A DNA stretch of 64,000 nucleotides from Gemmatimonadota bacterium (GTDB lineage Bacteria > Gemmatimonadota > Gemmatimonadetes > Gemmatimonadales > Gemmatimonadaceae): positions 1-64,000 of the forward strand of contig JAJPIM010000041.1 of assembly GCA_021324775.1 (NCBI GenBank), written 5' to 3'. The first letter of the stretch is position 1; the number at the start of each line of letters is the position of its first letter. The position numbers were made by a program, and so were the translations under genes. The notes beneath the pieces are model-generated. The model was not told the origin of the DNA. It worked only from the letters and a program-made list of their open reading frames with translations, and ran no database searches. This document shows positions 58,955 to 64,000 of this stretch, piece by piece.

Positions 58955-59761
58955 TTAGCGCGTTTCTACCGACACCGCCCCATCGTTGTCCTGCGACACA
59001 AAGCGGATGAGTTCACGCGTCCTAGTGTCGACCCAAAACCATCCGGGGGTACCGCCTCGAAGGCTGGCGGTGATCCGCCAACATTGGTGCGTCCTACCAG
59101 AACGAGTGAGCACTGAGTCGCGACCATCGACCTCCACCGGCACAGTCCCATGCGAGTATGAGAATGCATACACCAGCGGGATGGTCACTCGATAGCCTTG
59201 CTTAAGGGGCAAAGAGCGAAGCACGAGATCGAGTTCCTCGGACGAATACGCACTGTCTGGGTATTGGTTGAATACCGTATCCCTGAGCCCTCGATTAGCC
59301 GGCAATTCCGCTACTCGGGAATCCATGAATACGAAGTCGGTTGCCGATCCGCCGTCAGGTTCTTCGACGTGCAACCGAATCGGCTCGAGTGTGGCCGCAC
59401 TGAACTGGGCGTCTACCGTCGAGCGCTCTCGACCGGTTGCGCGGCGGCCGTCGTCGATCAGTTCGACTATATCGCCGGCTTTGTCGGCTCGACGCCGCAC
59501 GGTAACAACCCGCTCGCCCTCCGAAACCCATCCATCACGATCCGGCGGAGACCACCCACCATTCCAGGGGATCCCGTTGTGGAGGGCCGGGCGTTTCGGA
59601 TTGCGCCACATGCTCATCGTATCGGTCCCCAGTGGTAAGAGATCGGGATTCAGATCGCGCGCGACGGCAGCGCCCAGCTTCGCCATGTTTGGCCCGCACC
59701 CAATGCACGCGACAAATGTCACAGCGCCCATCGCGCGAGCGATCCCACAGTTTCTAGTCAT
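58955..59761 (-). CDS. Putative lipoprotein of unknown function
   Basis: The 268-residue protein has a signal-peptide-like start (GIARAMGAVTFVACIGCGP) with two cysteines that could act as the lipidation site. The mature part alternates beta-strand-like segments (WVSEGERVVTVRRRADKAG, LEPIRLHVEEPDGG, TDFVFMDSRVAELP) and ends GWFWVDTRTRELIRFVSQDNDG. The pattern resembles outer-membrane-associated beta-sandwich lipoproteins of the DUF3108 kind, but the match is weak. The gene lies upstream of the DUF3592/LprI gene on the same strand, 174 bases away. No operon partner is clear. Confidence 0.65.
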   Translation of the reverse strand: MTRNCGIARAMGAVTFVACIGCGPNMAKLGAAVARDLNPDLLPLGTDTMSMWRNPKRPALHNGIPWNGGWSPPDRDGWVSEGERVVTVRRRADKAGDIVELIDDGRRATGRERSTVDAQFSAATLEPIRLHVEEPDGGSATDFVFMDSRVAELPANRGLRDTVFNQYPDSAYSSEELDLVLRSLPLKQGYRVTIPLVYAFSYSHGTVPVEVDGRDSVLTRSGRTHQCWRITASLRGGTPGWFWVDTRTRELIRFVSQDNDGAVSVETR

Positions 59762-59874
59762 TGCGTGCTAATGCGGGGCGGCACGGGCGAGGGCCGCGAC
59801 GGCGCCTTTGTCCATCACACTTACCGGTCGCCGGCACGTATACGACAGGCCCCCGCGGATGCGGTGCTTGTCGA

Positions 59875-61581
59875 TCAGGGGGCCGCGGGTTCGTAGCCGG
59901 GCCCGCGCACGACTCGGCCCGGCTTCGCGCCGGTGTGTTTCTCGTCTCGTACGACTTCGACCCCGTTGACGAATACCTCGCGGATTCCGGATGACACCTG
60001 GGCCGGCTTCTCGTACGTCGCGTGATCGATGACCGTCGCCGGGTCGAAGACGACAACATCCGCAAACGCACCCTCGCGCAGAACCCCGCGATCCGGGATC
60101 GAAAGCCGTTCAGCCACGGCAGATGTCATCTTGCGCACCGCCTCCTCGAGGCCGAGCACATGGCGCTCGCGCACGTAACGGCCGAGGATGCGCGGATAAT
60201 CTCCAAACGCGCGCGGGTGATCCATTCCCTTCATCGAATCTGGATCGAACCCTTCAGCATCCGTCCCGAACTTGATCCACGGCTGCTGCATCTGCTTCTC
60301 GATATTCGGCTCGCTGGCGATGAAGAACTCCGCGGCTGCCTTTCCTTTCTCGCGCGTCGTGAGGTCCATGAGGGCATCAGGCCACGACTTGTGCTCGCGG
60401 GCCGCGATCTCGGTCAGGCGCAGCCCCTCGTAGGGCTTGTCTTCCGGGGCTTTGAGCCCCACTACCATCACGCCCTGGGGCGTAGATAGTTGGCAGAGGC
60501 TCTCCCACGATGTGCGAGGGGCCAGCAGGTCGGCAGTGATCCGGGCGCGCGTCGCCGGGTTGGCGATGTTGATCAGCGTACTGTCACCCGCGGCGCTCCA
60601 CGGCGGGAGACACGCGTCGAGCGCAGTCGCCCCGGCCTCATACGGATACATGTCGGCACCCACGTCCTGGCCAGCCGCGCGCGCCGAATCGATTCGCGCG
60701 ATGACGGTCGCCATGGCGCTCCAATTGCGCGGGCCGGCTGCCTTGAGATGATAGATCTCGACTGGGACGCCGCCCTCGCGGCCAATGCGCATCGCCTCGG
60801 CGACCCCATCGAGAAGGTGGTCACCCTCGGATCGCATGTGGGTGATATACACCCCGTGGAACGGCGCCGTCTCGCGCGCTTCGGCGATCAACTCGTCGGT
60901 CGAGGCGTAGCTGCCAGGCGGATATATCAGGGCGCTCGCGAGGCCAAACGCACCGTCCTGCATCGCCCGGCGCGTGGCAGCCCGCATCGTATCGAGTTGT
61001 GCGGGCGTGGCAGCACCCGTATCAGCGCCCTTGCCATACGAGCGGATCGTGGCAGCGCCGACAAAGGATCCGGCGTTTTCGGAGATCCCGTGCCGGCCCA
61101 TGGCGGTCAGAAAACGGTCGAACCCGTGCGCACCTTGAAACGTGGAATCGAGCCGCGCCGCGGCCGTGTCGTTTGCGTCGAGAGCCAGTGTGCGGGCGTT
61201 CGCCGGCGCCGGCGTGGTACCCTCGCCGAGAATCTCGGTCGTGATGCCCTGGGTGACCTTGCTGACATTGCGCCCGTCGCCGGTGAGGAACGCGGTGTAG
61301 GACTGTCCCTGAATGTCAACGAAGCCGGGCGCGACGACCAACCCGGTGGCATCGATGCGCCGGGCGGCGCGTGAATTTGCCAACGTCCCGGCGGCCCCGA
61401 CGCGGGCGATTCGGTCGCCTTTGATCGCGACGTCGCCCGCAAACCAGGGATTGCCGGTCCCATCTATGATGTGGCCGTTGGACAGAATGACATCATAGTC
61501 ACCGCCAGCCGGCGGGTTGGTGGCAGGAGCGCATGCGACGCCCGCCAGACAGAGCGCGCAAAGTAAGAGTCTCGGACGCAT
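59875..61581 (-). CDS. N-acyl-D-amino-acid deacylase-like amidohydrolase lipoprotein
   Basis: The 568-residue protein has a lipoprotein signal (LLLCALCLAGVAC, lipobox Cys about residue 17). The amidohydrolase domain follows: YDVILSNGHIIDGTGNPWFAGD, VVAPGFVDIQGQS, KVTQGITTEILGEG, YITHMRSEGDHLLDG, VEIYHLKAAG and FGTDAEGFDPD, ending with GAFADVVVFDPATV. The layout is that of D-aminoacylases, which free D-amino acids from N-acyl derivatives. The first metal motif, normally H-x-H after GF(I/V)D, is QGQ here, a known variant of one subgroup whose activity is unclear. The ATG at 61581 is preceded by a promoter-like sequence; the frame is open further upstream but crosses the divergent gene. Confidence 0.85.
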   Translation of the reverse strand: MRPRLLLCALCLAGVACAPATNPPAGGDYDVILSNGHIIDGTGNPWFAGDVAIKGDRIARVGAAGTLANSRAARRIDATGLVVAPGFVDIQGQSYTAFLTGDGRNVSKVTQGITTEILGEGTTPAPANARTLALDANDTAAARLDSTFQGAHGFDRFLTAMGRHGISENAGSFVGAATIRSYGKGADTGAATPAQLDTMRAATRRAMQDGAFGLASALIYPPGSYASTDELIAEARETAPFHGVYITHMRSEGDHLLDGVAEAMRIGREGGVPVEIYHLKAAGPRNWSAMATVIARIDSARAAGQDVGADMYPYEAGATALDACLPPWSAAGDSTLINIANPATRARITADLLAPRTSWESLCQLSTPQGVMVVGLKAPEDKPYEGLRLTEIAAREHKSWPDALMDLTTREKGKAAAEFFIASEPNIEKQMQQPWIKFGTDAEGFDPDSMKGMDHPRAFGDYPRILGRYVRERHVLGLEEAVRKMTSAVAERLSIPDRGVLREGAFADVVVFDPATVIDHATYEKPAQVSSGIREVFVNGVEVVRDEKHTGAKPGRVVRGPGYEPAAP

Positions 61582-61589
61582 GGGTCGCT

Positions 61590-61619
61590 GATATACGAAA
61601 CCGTTGCGGTGTGACGCAA
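61590..61619 (-). promoter_or_regulatory. Promoter for the deacylase-like gene, near-leaderless
   Basis: On the minus strand TTGCGT (61619-61614) and TATATC (61595-61590) are separated by 18 bases, and the -10 ends eight bases before the ATG. Transcription would start within a few bases of the start codon. Confidence 0.45.
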
Positions 61620-61717
61620 GGAGCCGCGCACCGGCGGGTGGCACGGCCGTGTACGATTGCGCCGCGGCGGATGGATGAGCATACTGGCCGCTCACTTCTC
61701 GACGAGAGGATTCCCGG

Positions 61718-63712
61718 ATGGCTCCCTGGACGCGCGCCGGCGCCATCGCACACCGGCTGTGTGCCGTTGCTGTTGCCCTCAGTGCGTACGCCGGTATCGC
61801 TGGCGCGCAACACCGGGGGCCGGCCGCACCTCCCGCGGCGGCCTCCCCAACGCCGGTCGTGCCGCCGGGCACGCACGCGCTCACTGCCGAGGATCTCGAG
61901 ACGTTTCTCGACGGATTCATGCCGCTCCAGATCGGGCGGGATGACATCGCGGGTGCGGTCGTCTCCGTCGTCAAGGACGGGCGTGTACTCTTCGAGAAGG
62001 GCTACGGCTACGCCAACGTGGCCGCGAAGCGCCAGGTCAGTCCCGACAGCACACTGTTCCGTCCGGGGTCGATCTCGAAGCTCTTCACATGGACGGCGGT
62101 GATGCAGCAGGCCGAGCTCGGGAAGCTCGATCTCGACCGCGACGTCAACGACTACCTCGACTTCAAGATCCCTGCGTCGTTCGGGAAGCCGATCACGCTC
62201 CGCGACCTCATGACACACCGCCCGGGCTTCGAGGAGGCGGACAAGGATCTCGCGGTGGATACGGCGAGCCAGCTCCGGCCAATTGGTGAGTACCTGCGGA
62301 CGCACATACCAGCCCAGATCTTCGCTCCGGGAACGGTCCCGGCGTACTCGAATTACGGGGCGACGCTCGCCGCCTACATCGTGGAGCGCGCCTCGGGACA
62401 GCCGTTCGATGAATACGTCGTCCAGCACATCCTCGGGCCGCTCCAGATGATGCACAGCACCTTTCGCCAACCATTGCCGCCGGCGCTTGCACCACTCATG
62501 TCCAGAGGGTACGACCTCGCGTCTGGCGACTCGCTACCCTTCGAGCTGATCGAAGTGGCGCCCGCCGGCTCGATGAGCACGTCCGCGGATGACATCGCGC
62601 ATTTCATGATCGCGCAACTGGGCGATGGCACGTATGGGGCGGGACGGATCCTGCAGCCGGCGACGCTGGCCGCGATGCACGTCCGGCAATCCGGATGGCC
62701 AGACGCGATGCATGCGTTTGCGCTCGGCTTCTACGAAGAGTCGCAGAACGGGCACCGCATCATCGGACATGGCGGGGACACGCAGGCCTTTCACAGCGAC
62801 CTGCATCTCATCCTCGATGCAAATGTCGGCTTCTTCGTGTCCTACAACAGCATCGGCCGCGATGACGTCAGCCCTCGGACGACGCTCTTCGACGCGTTCA
62901 TGGACCGGTATTTCCGGGCCCCGGGGCCGGCCGCTCCCACTCTATCAACCGCGGCCGCCGACGCGCGGACGGTAGCGGGAGTCTACGAAGCGAGCCGCCG
63001 CTCCGAGACGAACATCCTGTCCGCGCTCATCATGCTGTCGGAGGTCACGCTGTCGTTCGATCCGAAGGACAGCACGCTCCTCTCGGTGGACGAAAAGGGC
63101 CTCAACGGGCAGCCGGTGCACTACCGCGAGGTGGCACCGATGCGATTTGCCTCCGCCGAGGGACACGAGGAGTTGGCGTTCACGACTGATGCGACCGGAC
63201 GACGCATCGCTTACACGACGTTCCCATTCGACATCTACCAGCAGGTCGATCGCCGGCTCAATCGCAAGACCTTCAATGAGCTGCTGCTCGGCATCTGCCT
63301 CGGCATCATCGCCCTCACGCTGCTCGGGTGGCCCATTGGCGCGATGGTCCGCAAGCACTTCGGCCGTCCACTCGCACTCGCTCCGTCTGTGCGCCGCCAC
63401 CGGCTCATCGCGCGCGCGGTCTCTCTCGGGATCGCGCTGTTCGTGGCGGCGCTCGCCGTTCTCGTGAACAAACTGAACAGCCTCAGCGGCCTGGGCGCGG
63501 CCGGCGACGCCGAGCTGCACGCGCTACAGGTGCTCGGGGTCCTGTGCGTCCTCGGCGCGGTCGTCGTCGCCTACACCGTCCGGATGTCGTGGCGCGATCG
63601 AACCTGGTGGGTGTGGGCGCGCGCGTGGGATGTGATGCTCACCGCGTCATGCCTCGGATTCGCGTGGTTCATCATCCACTGGCACCTGCTCAACTTCAAT
63701 CTGCAGTACTAG
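61718..63712 (+). CDS. Class C beta-lactamase-like serine hydrolase with C-terminal membrane domain
   Basis: The 664-residue protein has a signal peptide ([17 protein letters not shown]). The serine hydrolase domain at residues 45-400 carries SISKLF (SxxK, Ser about 118), YSNYG (YxN, about 209) and HGGDT (HxG, about 350). A beta-rich linker follows, then four membrane helices ([72 protein letters not shown]). Such enzymes act as D-peptidases, esterases or beta-lactamase relatives in the periplasm. The ATG has AGAGGA seven bases upstream. It diverges from the deacylase-like gene, hinting at shared handling of D-amino-acid compounds. Confidence 0.9.
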   Translation: MAPWTRAGAIAHRLCAVAVALSAYAGIAGAQHRGPAAPPAAASPTPVVPPGTHALTAEDLETFLDGFMPLQIGRDDIAGAVVSVVKDGRVLFEKGYGYANVAAKRQVSPDSTLFRPGSISKLFTWTAVMQQAELGKLDLDRDVNDYLDFKIPASFGKPITLRDLMTHRPGFEEADKDLAVDTASQLRPIGEYLRTHIPAQIFAPGTVPAYSNYGATLAAYIVERASGQPFDEYVVQHILGPLQMMHSTFRQPLPPALAPLMSRGYDLASGDSLPFELIEVAPAGSMSTSADDIAHFMIAQLGDGTYGAGRILQPATLAAMHVRQSGWPDAMHAFALGFYEESQNGHRIIGHGGDTQAFHSDLHLILDANVGFFVSYNSIGRDDVSPRTTLFDAFMDRYFRAPGPAAPTLSTAAADARTVAGVYEASRRSETNILSALIMLSEVTLSFDPKDSTLLSVDEKGLNGQPVHYREVAPMRFASAEGHEELAFTTDATGRRIAYTTFPFDIYQQVDRRLNRKTFNELLLGICLGIIALTLLGWPIGAMVRKHFGRPLALAPSVRRHRLIARAVSLGIALFVAALAVLVNKLNSLSGLGAAGDAELHALQVLGVLCVLGAVVVAYTVRMSWRDRTWWVWARAWDVMLTASCLGFAWFIIHWHLLNFNLQY

Positions 63713-64000
63713 AGCGCTGCAGCCGGATCCGCCGCGGATTCAGCGGATTGGGGCAGCGTATACTCCAGGTCGTACGAGTGCTGTCCGTCCACGGCGGTGA
63801 TCGCGAGCGTTCCGGCGAGGCCAGCCAGGTCGCCGTCGCCGGAATCGGGGACGACGCTGATGGTCAGGTCGAGCCGGCCTGCCTGCATGAGGCCCCGGTG
63901 AAGCAGCACGAAAGTGCCGGCCTTGCCGTGCAGCAGGCCGGTGATGCGCTCGATCGCGACATACCCTGCCGACCCCTGGACCGACGTCATCGCGGTCAGC
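63709..64000 (-). CDS. DUF3224 family protein (truncated by window edge)
   Basis: The frame reads in from the right edge on the minus strand and ends at TAG 63711-63709. The visible 97 or so codons include [50 protein letters not shown] and [11 protein letters not shown], the usual order in DUF3224 proteins (a small avidin-like beta barrel of unknown function). An ATG at 63990 is internal: the frame continues beyond it, and family members are about 130 residues. Its stop codon overlaps that of the serine hydrolase by 3 bases, tail to tail. Confidence 0.85.
   Translation of the reverse strand, partial: LTAMTSVQGSAGYVAIERITGLLHGKAGTFVLLHRGLMQAGRLDLTISVVPDSGDGDLAGLAGTLAITAVDGQHSYDLEYTLPQSAESAADPAAAL

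Noticed and set aside
1-64000. CRISPR array, insertion sequence, rRNA or riboswitch
   Set aside because: No regularly spaced repeats, transposase motifs, rRNA stretches or recognisable aptamer cores were found on either strand.

Overview
The window looks like chromosome of a high-GC Gram-negative-type bacterium. Its gene set (periplasmic folding factors, ABC-type polysaccharide export, lipid-linked glycan initiation) and gene order resemble Gemmatimonadota. That placement is inference from gene content and style; no rRNA is present to confirm it. Nearly all genes from the left edge to about 53 kb lie on the + strand, packed tightly with many 1-20 bp overlaps, and GTG starts are common.

Layout. 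1-2.2 kb: the end of a tatA-type gene facing a PpiD/SurA-like folding factor, with a long hairpin between them. 2.3-25.8 kb: a housekeeping run holding a TPR protein, aroQ, an M24 peptidase, accB, pilT, accC, comB, ftsK, a GT-C-like membrane protein, yraN, recA, recX, alaS, a PHP-type phosphatase, an asparaginase, a CCA-adding enzyme, a ZIP transporter and rarA. hflX follows, but its 5' end lacks a normal start codon.

27-53.1 kb: one continuous, probably co-transcribed polysaccharide locus. It starts with a WecA-like initiating phosphosugar transferase that carries an extra C-terminal domain. Next come an ABC-2 permease and a Wzt-like ATPase with a C-terminal glycan-recognition-type domain. 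Then follow about ten glycosyltransferases, a WbjB/FnlA-type UDP-GlcNAc dehydratase/epimerase with an RmlD-like reductase, a GT4-(alpha/alpha)-toroid fusion, a polytopic Wzy-like protein, a carbamoyltransferase, a GDP-mannose-3,5-epimerase-like enzyme and two tandem UDP-GlcNAc 2-epimerases. Together they could build a lipid-linked heteropolysaccharide containing an L-FucNAc- or L-QuiNAc-type sugar and possibly carbamoylated residues, exported by an ABC route.

53.1-64 kb: a looser, mixed-strand region. It has an orphan AbrB/MazE-like protein, small membrane proteins, tRNA-Val(CAC), a nitronate monooxygenase-like enzyme, a DUF763 protein with a suspicious C-terminal frame break, and a 565-bp gene-free stretch with strong inverted repeats next to a CAU-anticodon tRNA (probably Ile2). 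Beyond these lie a DUF3592+LprI-like fusion, a lipoprotein, an N-acyl-D-amino-acid-deacylase-like lipoprotein lacking the usual HxH motif, a divergently oriented class C-type serine hydrolase with a membrane tail, and a DUF3224 gene cut by the right edge.

No CRISPR array, rRNA, insertion sequence or prophage was recognised. The strongest candidates for something new are the polysaccharide locus with its fusion glycosyltransferase, and the broken or unusual hflX start.
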